From PCC-10605 sp964409355 (lineage in GTDB: Bacteria > Cyanobacteriota > Cyanobacteriia > Cyanobacteriales > Cyanobacteriaceae), in contig CAYPDC010000033.1 of assembly GCA_964409355.1 (NCBI GenBank), positions 1 through 33,896 on the forward strand: a DNA stretch of 33,896 bases, read 5' to 3'. This document shows positions 22,273 through 30,281 of this stretch, piece by piece; positions within the stretch are counted from its first letter, which is position 1, and every line of letters begins with the position of its first letter. Under the pieces are notes generated by a model. The model saw nothing but the letters and a program-made list of their open reading frames with translations. It was not told the DNA's origin and did not search any database. The position numbers and the translations under genes were made by a program.

Positions 22273-22735
22273 ATGCAAACTGTAGAAATAAGTTTAGTAG
22301 AAATACTAAATAAACTAGACCACAAAATAGACAAAATAGATAGTAAATTAGATCATCTTCAAACGGAAGTAACTACTATCAAAATTGATGTAGAAAAACT
22401 CAAAACTGAAAATGAGCAAATAATCAAGCGTCTTGATAGTGTCGATAAGCGTTTTGATAGCGTTGATAAGCGTTTTGATAGCGTTGATAAGCGTTTTGAT
22501 AGCGTTGATAAGCGTTTTGNNNNNNNNNNNNNNNNNNNNNNNNNNNNNNNNNNNNNNNNNNNNNNNNNNNNNNNNNNNNNNNNNNNNNNNNNNNNNNNNN
22601 NNNNNNNNNNNNNNNNNNNATGAGATAAATAGTCGTTTAAACACCTTAACATTGGGTTTTTTGGGATTACTGGGAGTATTAATAACAGGTTTATTAACCT
22701 TTATCGGTAAATTTGTATTTTTTCCTAATCCTTAA
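22273..22735 (+). CDS. Coiled-coil protein with C-terminal membrane segment, interrupted by assembly gap
   Basis: The frame begins M-Q-T-V-E-I-S-L-V-E-I-L-N-K-L-D at 22273 and forms a long coiled coil (K-I-D-K-I-D-S-K-L-D, V-E-K-L-K-T-E-N-E). It continues into repeated heptads S-V-D-K-R-F-D encoded by a 21-bp tandem repeat, and then 100 N. After the gap the sequence reads E-I-N-S-R-L-N-T-L and one hydrophobic segment G-F-L-G-L-L-G-V-L-I-T-G-L-L-T-F, ending at TAA 22733-22735. The frames on the two sides differ only because the gap length is arbitrary. The protein should be an inner-membrane-anchored coiled coil of unknown function, a type common in cyanobacteria. Its stop lies two bases before the next gene's ATG, so the two are probably translationally coupled. 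Confidence 0.65.
22436..22519. repeat. 21-bp tandem repeat encoding S-V-D-K-R-F-D heptads
   Basis: Four adjacent 21-bp units (GATAGCGTTGATAAGCGTTTT with small changes in the first) encode identical heptads and run straight into the N gap at 22520, so the real copy number is unknown and possibly larger. The later units are identical, which points to recent expansion. In-frame 21-bp units let copy number vary without changing the downstream reading frame. Confidence 0.9.
22520..22619. other. Assembly gap (100 N)
   Basis: Exactly one hundred N lie inside the coiled-coil gene at the end of the 21-bp tandem repeat. The repeat itself is the likely cause of the break. The length is a placeholder and makes the downstream frame appear shifted. 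Confidence 0.98.
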
Positions 22736-22737
22736 TA

Positions 22738-24348
22738 ATGACAAATCCTTTTGCCAATTCCACTTCCATGATTATCAGTGATGAATTATTATTTCACTAT
22801 CGACGCTGTAGTCGCCGTGCTTTCTTGGATCTTTATGGAGCTAAAAATCAAAGACTACCAGATAAGGATTTTGCCCTGAAATTAAGAGAAGAAAAAGAGT
22901 TTCATTGTCAAAGAGTTATTGCTGAAAATGGTTTAAATCCCAATAAACCGAGAGAGATATTAATAGAAGAAGATGATGAGCAATTAATTCTCTTAACGGA
23001 AAAATTAATGCGTCAAGGAGTAGAAAGCATATATCAGGGAATGGTGTCATGGAATCTAATTGATGGTGAGGTAGGAAAAATCACTTTTACCACTTCTCCC
23101 ACTCTGTTAATTAGGCAAAATATTCCCTCAGAATTAGGGGATTGGAGTTATTACCCCATGAATGTTTATATGGGAAAAAATCTCAAAACTGAATATCGTT
23201 TATTGACTGCCTTTTCTGTAGATATTCTCAATCAACTTCAAGGCATTAATTTAACTAGGGGTGATATGGCTTTGCGAGATAATCGTAAACCTCACCCAGT
23301 TAATTTTAAAATCTGGTTTCCTCGCACCCAAGAATTTGTCAATGAATGCCTACAATTGTTAGGCAATTCTAATATTCCCGAAGTTTATATCTCCCGTACA
23401 AAATGCAGTTTTTGCCCTTGGTATAATGGTTGTTATGATACAGCGAAATCATCTCAACATTTATCTCTCATTCCGGGTATGACTCCGAAAAGATATGATT
23501 ATTTACGGCAAATCGGGATTAAAGATATAGAGACTCTTTCTCAAACTGTTATCACAGAGTTAACCCCCGTTTTTACTAAAGACATCGCTGAGAGAATCTT
23601 ACAACAGTCTCAGGCTTTGGTTTCTCGTCAAGCCATTGTCAAATATCCCAATTTGTTACCGATTCCTAATAATAACATCGAATTATACTTTGATATTGAG
23701 GCTAACGGTAATTTACAACTTCATAATACCAAGGAAGATTTAGAGAATAATCCTAGAGGCGATGTAAAAAATAATACTAAGGGCGATCGCATCTCTGTCA
23801 AGATGAAAGAGTACACATTAGATTATTTATTGGGAATATTATTAGTAGATAAAGAGGAAAATAAACAAGAATATTATAGTTTTTTAGCAAAAAATCCAGA
23901 AGAAGAGAAAATTATTTGGCAACAGTTTTTAGAATTTATTAATCAATATCCAGAAGCACCTATTTTTCACTATTCAGAATATGAACTCGACACCATAAGA
24001 AGATTAGCCCATTTATATAAAACTCCTTTCTCACAATTACAATCCTTATTACCCCGTTTATTTGACTTACATAAAATTCTAATTAATTCCTTTTATTTAC
24101 CGGTGGAAAACTACTCTTTGAAAACCATAGCTAATTGGTTAAATTTTACATGGCGCGATCCACTTACAGGAAAACCATTTTCTTGTCCTAGCAATATTGG
24201 TGGAGAACAATGCGTTTTTTGGTATGATCAATGGTTAAAAACGCGTGATAGCATCTGGCTAGAATATATTTTAATTTATAACGAAGATGACTGTCAGGGT
24301 ACTTATGAATTAAAAAAATGGATAGAGAAATATAATTTAGATAGGTAA
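22738..24348 (+). CDS. TM0106-family RecB-like nuclease
   Basis: The 536-residue protein resembles the TM0106 family of RecB/Cas4-like putative nucleases. An N-terminal part starts I-S-D-E-L-L-F-H-Y-R-R-C24-S-R-R and a cysteine cluster C223-S-F-C226-P-W-Y-N-G-C232 follows; one early cysteine plus three later ones is the pattern of a 4Fe-4S cluster in AddB/Cas4-type nucleases. A C-terminal RNase H-like exonuclease domain has D319-I-E321 in L-Y-F-D-I-E, W-Q-Q-F-L-E-F-I, and Y-N-E-D-D-C-Q-G-T near the end. A DNA-processing role is expected, but substrate and pathway are unknown. It follows the coiled-coil gene by two bases. Length is normal. Confidence 0.85.
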   Translation: MTNPFANSTSMIISDELLFHYRRCSRRAFLDLYGAKNQRLPDKDFALKLREEKEFHCQRVIAENGLNPNKPREILIEEDDEQLILLTEKLMRQGVESIYQGMVSWNLIDGEVGKITFTTSPTLLIRQNIPSELGDWSYYPMNVYMGKNLKTEYRLLTAFSVDILNQLQGINLTRGDMALRDNRKPHPVNFKIWFPRTQEFVNECLQLLGNSNIPEVYISRTKCSFCPWYNGCYDTAKSSQHLSLIPGMTPKRYDYLRQIGIKDIETLSQTVITELTPVFTKDIAERILQQSQALVSRQAIVKYPNLLPIPNNNIELYFDIEANGNLQLHNTKEDLENNPRGDVKNNTKGDRISVKMKEYTLDYLLGILLVDKEENKQEYYSFLAKNPEEEKIIWQQFLEFINQYPEAPIFHYSEYELDTIRRLAHLYKTPFSQLQSLLPRLFDLHKILINSFYLPVENYSLKTIANWLNFTWRDPLTGKPFSCPSNIGGEQCVFWYDQWLKTRDSIWLEYILIYNEDDCQGTYELKKWIEKYNLDR

Positions 24349-24422
24349 ATTTTCTATCCCCGTTATAAGATAAAGTATAAATATGAAAATTTTAAAGAAT
24401 AATGGTTTTCATAGTGTCTTTT

Positions 24423-24437
24423 AACGGTGACACTGTT
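24423..24437. promoter_or_regulatory. Possible 15-bp palindromic operator
   Basis: The sequence AACGGTGACACTGTT is an imperfect palindrome with 7-bp arms, one mismatch and a central A. It lies 64 bases upstream of the PATAN gene, after the nuclease gene, and could be a binding site for a dimeric regulator. A single site of this size can occur by chance, so support is weak. Confidence 0.2.
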
Positions 24438-24501
24438 AATACTGTAATATCTAATGTACAAATAATTTTCCATAACCAAAGAGTTAAATCTTGTTTTAGT
24501 A

Positions 24502-25302
24502 ATGACAGAATCTAGTAAAGCCCCAAAAATACCGATTAAGGAATTTATTGGTACAAGACAAACGACGTTGTTTCAAAGTTTAAAACAGCCCCAGTTTACG
24601 GGAGAATTAATTTTTGGTTCATCAAAAGGGGAAGAATGGATTTTTTATTTCTATTTAGGAAGGATTATTTTTGCAACGGGGGGAACTCATCCTGTGAGAA
24701 GATGGATGAGAAATGTTGCTAGATTTGCTCCTGTTCTAATTACTCAAATATCATCTTTAGATCAGAATAATATCAATAATTTCAATCAAAAAAGTTTTCG
24801 TCAATTTTGGGAATATGAATTACTGAGTTATTGGTTAAGACAAGAAGAAGTTACTCGACAACAGTTAAGTTTAACTATAAAACATATTATTGTAGAAATA
24901 TTGTTTGACATTACACAAAGAATGGAAGTTGTATTTCAACTAAAAAGTAATCAATCTTTATCCACTCAATTAGTGTTTATTGATCCTGATCAAGTTATTG
25001 TGGAAGCATGGCAAAATTGGCAAACTTGGCAAGGGGCAAAATTGGCCGATCGATTTCCTAATCAATGTCCTGTTATTAGACAACCTGATAAGCTACAAGG
25101 AAAAACCTCCGCAAAAACTTATCAAATTATGAGTAGATTGTTTAACGGCAAAAACACTTTGAGAGATTTAAGTTTGCAAATTAATCAAGATTTAACCCAA
25201 ATAACTCGATCGATGCTACCCTATATCCAATTAGGTTTGATTGATTTGATTGATATTCCCGATTTACCTTGCCCTCTTAATTTTAACTCCGAACTTCGGT
25301 AG
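24502..25302 (+). CDS. PATAN-domain protein without receiver domain
   Basis: The 266-residue protein has the PatA/PixG N-terminal (PATAN, DUF4388-like) organisation: F-T-G-E-L-I-F-G then W-I-F-Y-F-Y-L-G-R-I-I-F-A-T-G-G and H-P-V-R-R-W near residues 32-70, then an alpha-helical second half ending in a winged-helix-like part (S-R-L-F-N-G-K-N-T-L-R-D-L-S, I-Q-L-G-L-I-D-L). Classical cyanobacterial PATAN response regulators such as PixG have this region plus a C-terminal receiver domain of about 120 residues. Here the protein stops at the end of the PATAN part and the next gene is convergent 20 bases later, so no receiver is present. By family knowledge PATAN domains act in protein interactions for phototaxis or pilus-motor control and in heterocyst patterning. 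Confidence 0.75.
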   Translation: MTESSKAPKIPIKEFIGTRQTTLFQSLKQPQFTGELIFGSSKGEEWIFYFYLGRIIFATGGTHPVRRWMRNVARFAPVLITQISSLDQNNINNFNQKSFRQFWEYELLSYWLRQEEVTRQQLSLTIKHIIVEILFDITQRMEVVFQLKSNQSLSTQLVFIDPDQVIVEAWQNWQTWQGAKLADRFPNQCPVIRQPDKLQGKTSAKTYQIMSRLFNGKNTLRDLSLQINQDLTQITRSMLPYIQLGLIDLIDIPDLPCPLNFNSELR

Positions 25303-25321
25303 TTTTAGGAAATTTTTACTC

Positions 25322-27382
25322 TCATGTCACCTCTATAATGTCCGTATATTCAAACTGATTCTCACTCCTTTTCACTAATGGATAAGATTTATTGTTGAGA
25401 ATTATTACATCCTCTTGACAATCTTCCTTCGGGGAGACATAAGTTAGAACATATTGTTTTTGCATATAACTACTCATTTCCGTTTCTACCTCATTGCGCC
25501 ATTGAGTTTTTGTCACCAAAACAACTAATTGATTGGCTAATTGGGGGATTGCCTTTGCCACTTGACGGCGATAAATTTCATCTAAACTTCCGAAGGGGGA
25601 ATCCATAATAATCGGGAAATTACTCGAATTTAAACTCACTAAGCTACTTTGTTTTGACCACTCCCTAACCATATCAATGATAGCACCAATAAAAGACAGA
25701 CTTAAAATTTGATTTTCCCCTGTAGAAGCCGCAACCGGTAAGGGAATACCGGAGGTGTTTTCCACTAAGTTTAACTCATAGTTTTCATTCAAACGAGGTT
25801 GATAAGGAGTGAAGGAAATCTCGGTAAAAATTTCTTGCAATCTTTTCTCCAAAGCTAATCTAAATTGATTTTCTAGTCTTTTTTGCACTTCTAAAATGCA
25901 ATCAATCGCCTTTTGAGTTGCCTTAATTCTGCGTTTAATTAAGTTTTGTTTGTCTGCCTTTACTTCTTGTTTAGTAATCTGTTTTTCTAAGTTACTTAAT
26001 TCTAGTGCTAAATTTTCTAATTGTAGATTGATTTCCCCTTCATTTAAAACAACTTGCCGAAGATGATTTTCCATATTATCTAACTGTCGTTGCATTTCCT
26101 GAATATTTTGATCAGGATATTGTCTTAATTTATCATTAATATTATCAATTTCATTTTCAATCTGGTTTAATTGTAAACGAGAATCATTAATAATTTCTTG
26201 CAAATCATTTATTCTCTGCCAAAAATCATCCCTTAATTTTTCATAATTACTAACTTGATTTTCTAAACGAATCATTGATTCTTCAATATCACTATTTCCT
26301 GCTTGGTTTAACCATTTCTCGACTTGTTGATAATGAAAACTATGGGGAATTAATTGATTGCCACAAAGACAACGATTTTGCTTTAATAATTGTTCAATAA
26401 ATTCTTTTTTAACACCACTAGGTAACTCTCCTTTTTCTCTCATTTCCTCAACTATTTGTTTAAATTCATGGATAACAGGAGATAAAAATACTAAATAACT
26501 GCGACTACTAATTTCTTTTTTTATTCCCTGTTGAGTATCAACTAAAGTTTTTCTTAATTCTTTTTCCTGTTGTAATAGGTTTTGCTTTAACTGTTGTAAA
26601 TTTTCAATGCCACTTATGACTAACATTTGCTTAGATATAGTTTCTTTTTCTGTTTCTAATTTTGTTAATCTTTCCTTTAATAATTCCAAGTCGGCATTCA
26701 GTTTTGTTTGTAAGTTTAACTGCTTTTCTCTTTCTTTAATTAAAGTCTTAACCTGTATATCTCCTAATGAGTTTAATTCCTCATGAAAACTTTTTTGGGC
26801 ATTTTTTAGATGGCTAATCGCCCTTTCTAATACTTTTACTCCAATTAACTCTTTGGTATCTTCAGCAATTTTTTGTCTTTCTTGACTTCTAAATAAATGA
26901 TCAATTTGCTCACCATCAAAGAAAAAATAACTATGTAAACTCTGAGGTAAAATCTTTTCAATAATATCTTTTGGTTGTTGTAAAGGATGTTGCCATCTGC
27001 CGTCATCTCCTGCAATCATCATAAATAATTGAGGGGTTGTTATCTCTATTTTATTTTGTTGATTTCGACTAGCAAAACATTTCCTTTTTAACTGATAAGT
27101 TTTATATTCATGTTCAAAAACTACCTCCACAAAACATTCTACTGATACTTCTATATCAACTTCTTGAATTGCCCTTTTATTAATCAGAGATTGCGGTTCA
27201 GAAAATGCCCCTGTAAATTTCTCATAAAACACCCAAGTAAAAGCATTCAATATAGCAGTTTTTCCTGCTCCATTATTACCATGAATAATCGTGGTATTTT
27301 TTTGCCCATAACTGAAAGTAATAATCGGGGTTTTTCCGTAAAATTGTCTAAAGTTATTTAACTGTAAACTAATAATTTTCAT
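25322..27382 (-). CDS. DndD-like SMC/Rad50-type ATPase
   Basis: The 686-residue protein has the Walker A motif G35-N-N-G-A-G-K41-T, two long coiled-coil arms (about 190-320 and 350-520, rich in E, K, Q and L) and a C-terminal ABC part with signature S-T-G-E-N-Q-I-L-S-L-S-F, Walker B F-P-I-I-M-D-S-P-F-G-S-L-D and a V-T-K-T switch. Between the arms lies C338-L-C340-G-N-Q-L, like the cysteine apex of DndD. DndD belongs to DNA phosphorothioation systems, but no dndB, C or E genes are in the window, so this is a solitary DndD-like ATPase. It lies 33 bases downstream of a Uma2 nuclease gene on the same strand. A role in DNA repair or phage defence is inference. Confidence 0.85.
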   Translation of the reverse strand: MKIISLQLNNFRQFYGKTPIITFSYGQKNTTIIHGNNGAGKTAILNAFTWVFYEKFTGAFSEPQSLINKRAIQEVDIEVSVECFVEVVFEHEYKTYQLKRKCFASRNQQNKIEITTPQLFMMIAGDDGRWQHPLQQPKDIIEKILPQSLHSYFFFDGEQIDHLFRSQERQKIAEDTKELIGVKVLERAISHLKNAQKSFHEELNSLGDIQVKTLIKEREKQLNLQTKLNADLELLKERLTKLETEKETISKQMLVISGIENLQQLKQNLLQQEKELRKTLVDTQQGIKKEISSRSYLVFLSPVIHEFKQIVEEMREKGELPSGVKKEFIEQLLKQNRCLCGNQLIPHSFHYQQVEKWLNQAGNSDIEESMIRLENQVSNYEKLRDDFWQRINDLQEIINDSRLQLNQIENEIDNINDKLRQYPDQNIQEMQRQLDNMENHLRQVVLNEGEINLQLENLALELSNLEKQITKQEVKADKQNLIKRRIKATQKAIDCILEVQKRLENQFRLALEKRLQEIFTEISFTPYQPRLNENYELNLVENTSGIPLPVAASTGENQILSLSFIGAIIDMVREWSKQSSLVSLNSSNFPIIMDSPFGSLDEIYRRQVAKAIPQLANQLVVLVTKTQWRNEVETEMSSYMQKQYVLTYVSPKEDCQEDVIILNNKSYPLVKRSENQFEYTDIIEVT

Positions 27383-27415
27383 GGGAATTTTTCTTCTTAT
27401 CGTTAAGAAAATTGG

Positions 27416-28168
27416 CTATTTTTTCTCAATGTAAATCTCATCGGGGTTAATCCCTAATTCTTTTAATTTTTCTCTCAACTTTTCTACCTTTTGTTTTTCA
27501 ATTTTCAGTTGTTGTAATGCTGAGTTTTTTTTCCTATTTTCTTGAATGGCGACTTCTTCGGGGGTAGGCACTAAATCTCCCTCTAAGGTAAAATAACGCA
27601 ATTTCCCCTCATATATTCCTAAATATAAGCCTAACTGTTGAGAATATAACCATCCTGATTCATTCCTTTCAATGGCTTTATATTTGCCACTCACTAAGGT
27701 AAAACCTTCTAATTCCATAGTAACAGGATCAAAGCAGAAGTAGTCGGGAGTACGAAATATCTCTTGATAAATTTGTTTTTTTTCTCCTCTATCTGTTTTT
27801 GCGGTGCTATTTGACAAAATTTCTACTATGACGTTAGGATACTTCCCGTTTTCTTGCCATACTACCCAACTTTTGCGAGTTTGATCATTTGTGGTATCTA
27901 GTACAACAAAAAAATCAGGTCCTCGAAAATACTCTGATTTCTTTTGATTAGGACTATAATAAATAGTTAAATTCCCTGCGCAAAAATAGTCGTCTCTATC
28001 TCGCCACAACCATTGTAGAGATTTCAATAAGATAATGATTTGTTGTAGATGTTGATAAGTTTCCAAGGGTGGTTCATGACTGTAAAATTCTCCTTGAGGG
28101 AATATTATCTCATGGGTAGTGTCGATCTGGTTTTCTGCATTAGGAGTTACAGTTTTAGTGGCAATCAT
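27416..28168 (-). CDS. Uma2-family (DUF820) putative endonuclease
   Basis: The 250-residue protein has the Uma2 restriction-endonuclease-fold core: G-P-D-F-F-V-V-L-D (PD part), then N-V-I-V-E-I-L-S (the E-x-x core strand), a G-E-K-K-Q-I-Y-Q-E helix, and the family's Y-F-C-F-D-P near the end. A charged coiled-coil tail (E-K-Q-K-V-E-K-L-R-E-K-L-K-E-L-G-I) is the usual Uma2 end. The large cyanobacterial Uma2 expansion is of unknown biological role. It is the first gene of a pair with the DndD-like ATPase, separated from it by 33 bases with no terminator, so co-transcription is likely. It is intact. Confidence 0.85.
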   Translation of the reverse strand: MIATKTVTPNAENQIDTTHEIIFPQGEFYSHEPPLETYQHLQQIIILLKSLQWLWRDRDDYFCAGNLTIYYSPNQKKSEYFRGPDFFVVLDTTNDQTRKSWVVWQENGKYPNVIVEILSNSTAKTDRGEKKQIYQEIFRTPDYFCFDPVTMELEGFTLVSGKYKAIERNESGWLYSQQLGLYLGIYEGKLRYFTLEGDLVPTPEEVAIQENRKKNSALQQLKIEKQKVEKLREKLKELGINPDEIYIEKK

Positions 28169-28276
28169 AAGTTATGTTTTCACCTAGTTGATCCCTCCAT
28201 TATAACTTGATTATTCTCCCCATAATTACGAGGTGCGATCGAGTTGGCTTCAATAATGAGAATTTTTTAGTGTAAA

Positions 28277-28293
28277 ACAGGCATCTTGCCTGT
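28277..28293. terminator. Bidirectional intrinsic terminator hairpin
   Basis: ACAGGCA-TCT-TGCCTGT is a perfect 7-bp stem with a 3-base loop. It is followed by CTTTTT on the plus strand and preceded by AAAA (TTTT on the minus strand). It follows the stop of the DUF502 gene by about 15 bases on the minus strand and separates that gene from the Uma2/ATPase pair. Confidence 0.75.
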
Positions 28294-28308
28294 CTTTTTA
28301 CCAGATGT

Positions 28309-29013
28309 CTATTGATTTGGAATAGTAACAGGGGAATTTTTTAAGGAAATTGCTTTCCCAAAACCATTGGCAAGAGATGTATCATTACTGTTAGGGCTAA
28401 CAATCCCCCCAGAAATTAAGACTTTAAAAGCATCCTCAATGGAGATGGAAAGGTTTATCACTTCTTCTTCGGGTACAACAGCATACCATCCAGAAGTAGG
28501 ATTAGGACTAGTGGGAATAAAAACACTAATCATATTTTCCTCAAAATGCTCTTGTATCATAGCACTAACTTTCCCCGTAACAAAACCAATACTCCAGACA
28601 CCTTTGCGAGGATATTCTACCATCACCACTCGTCTAAATTTAGTCTGTGAATCTTGAAATAGGGTTTCTAAAATTTGTTTTAATGTTTTATAAATCGAAC
28701 CTGCAAGGGGAATCGCCTGTAATGTACTTTCTCCTACATTAAGTAACCACTGCCCCACAATATTTCTTGCCATTAAACCGATTAATAAAATCAAGGCAAT
28801 AGGTGCGGTTAAGCCAACGGAAAAATTGAGCAGATTAGTTAAAATGGGATCTAAGCCATCAAAGGGGTTGATTTGTTTTGGTATTTCGGTTAATAATTTA
28901 ATCGCCCAATTCGCAATAACGTAACTCAACCAGATAGTGGTGGCTAAAGGTATAACCACTAACAATCCTGCAATCAAGTCATTTTTTAAATCTTGCTTAA
29001 TACGTTGTAGCAC
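28309..29013 (-). CDS. DUF502-family membrane protein
   Basis: The 234-residue membrane protein has two strong hydrophobic segments in the first half (L-I-A-G-L-L-V-V-I-P-L-A-T-T-I-W-L at about 12-35, and L-T-A-P-I-A-L-I-L-L-I-G-L-M at about 68-85). These are followed by a periplasmic or cytosolic domain with P-L-A-G-S-I-Y-K-T-L-K-Q-I, V-M-V-E-Y-P-R-K-G and F-I-P-T-S-P-N-P-T-S-G-W. These motifs identify DUF502, widespread in cyanobacteria and plants, of unknown molecular function. It starts with GTG; no other in-frame start with a better site is evident. It lies between fabH and the terminator at 28277. Confidence 0.88.
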   Translation of the reverse strand: MLQRIKQDLKNDLIAGLLVVIPLATTIWLSYVIANWAIKLLTEIPKQINPFDGLDPILTNLLNFSVGLTAPIALILLIGLMARNIVGQWLLNVGESTLQAIPLAGSIYKTLKQILETLFQDSQTKFRRVVMVEYPRKGVWSIGFVTGKVSAMIQEHFEENMISVFIPTSPNPTSGWYAVVPEEEVINLSISIEDAFKVLISGGIVSPNSNDTSLANGFGKAISLKNSPVTIPNQ

Positions 29014-29142
29014 AAGTTCTTTTTTTTAATTAGTTTATAATTTGATGACATTTTTATTATTAACCAAAAATTAATCATTTACAATCAGTCATTTAAGTTC
29101 GCAGTTCGCAGTTAAAATAAATTATTCATTATTCATTCATTT

Positions 29143-30141
29143 TCATCCTCCCCAACGGAAAATTGTCGCACCCCATGTTAAACCTGCACCAAATCCAGAG
29201 GTGACAATAATGTCTCCTTTTCTGATTTTTCCCTTACTCACGGCTTCATCTAAGGCGATGGGAATAGAAGCCGCAGAAGTGTTGCCGTATTCGCTGAGAT
29301 TAGAAATTACTTTCCATTTCGGGATATTCAATCTTTCGGCTACTGCATCGAGGATTCTTTGATTGGCTTGGTGTAAAATTAGCCAATCTATTTTTTCGGT
29401 GGTTAAATCTGCTTTGTAAAGGGCTTTTTCGATGACTTCTGGCACTTTGTTAACAGCAAAGCGATATACTTCTCTACCATTCATGGTGATGGGGTTATAT
29501 TTTCCCTGAGTTACTTGGTGATGGTTGCCTATTTTTTTGCTTTCTCCTGTAAAGGCAAGATTCAGACAACCGTTAAGTTTCCCGTCACTGCACATCTCAA
29601 ACCCTAAAAGATTATCTTTTTCTTCGCTACTCTGGCATACTACAGCCCCTGCCCCATCGCCAAATAAGACACAAGTGGTGCGATCGCCCCATTCTACCCA
29701 ACGAGATAAACAATCCCCCCCAATGACTAAAATATTGTGATAAACTCCATTACGGATAAATTGTGAAGCGGTATTTAAAGCAAAGACAAAACCTGAACAA
29801 GCGGCGGTTAAATCAAAGGCAACGGCACGATTAGCCCCCAATATACCCTGTACTTTACTAGCAGTCCCAAAAAGATCGTCAGGAGTAGAGGTAGCGAGAA
29901 TAATCATGTCAATGTCTTCGGGGGTTAAATCAGCATTAGTAATGGCTTTTTCCCCTGCTTTTACCGCTAAGTCACAAAGGGATTCGGAGGAACAAATATG
30001 GCGTTTTTGAATACCCGTACGAGTTTTAATCCAATCGTCAGAGGTATCAACTATTTTGCTTAAATCATTATTATCTAAGGTTTGTGGGCTAGTTGCTGAT
30101 CCGCTACCGATGATCGTTACCCCTCGTTTTATTTGCTCCAA
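29143..30141 (-). CDS. fabH: Beta-ketoacyl-ACP synthase III
   Basis: The protein condenses acetyl-CoA with malonyl-ACP to start fatty-acid synthesis. The longest frame opens with TTG at 30165, but the TTG at 30141 lies seven bases after AAAGGAG and gives a 332-residue protein of normal FabH length (M-E-Q-I-K-R-G-V-T), so I choose it. The catalytic triad is C115 in A-A-C-S-G-F, H257 in L-H-Q-A-N-Q and N287 in Y-G-N-T-S-A-A-S, all in FabH order. The C-terminal G-F-G-A-G-L-T-W-G-A closes the thiolase fold. Many cyanobacteria keep fabH beside plsX and fabD; here it stands alone beside a divergent histidine kinase. Confidence 0.95.
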   Translation of the reverse strand: MEQIKRGVTIIGSGSATSPQTLDNNDLSKIVDTSDDWIKTRTGIQKRHICSSESLCDLAVKAGEKAITNADLTPEDIDMIILATSTPDDLFGTASKVQGILGANRAVAFDLTAACSGFVFALNTASQFIRNGVYHNILVIGGDCLSRWVEWGDRTTCVLFGDGAGAVVCQSSEEKDNLLGFEMCSDGKLNGCLNLAFTGESKKIGNHHQVTQGKYNPITMNGREVYRFAVNKVPEVIEKALYKADLTTEKIDWLILHQANQRILDAVAERLNIPKWKVISNLSEYGNTSAASIPIALDEAVSKGKIRKGDIIVTSGFGAGLTWGATIFRWGG

Positions 30142-30281
30142 TGATTTTCTCCTTTTTTGTGACAATATTTTGTAGTTTATTTAACTGTTACTTTAATTTT
30201 AATCTTTTACATTATCATATCATCTACTCCCATAACAGATAAAATGGTTTTATGTGGATTGAAAGGGAAAAGATATAAAGA

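Noticed and set aside
22436..22519. Tandem repeats considered as a CRISPR array
   Set aside because: The units are 21 bp and directly adjacent with no spacers, and they encode an exact amino-acid heptad within a coding frame.
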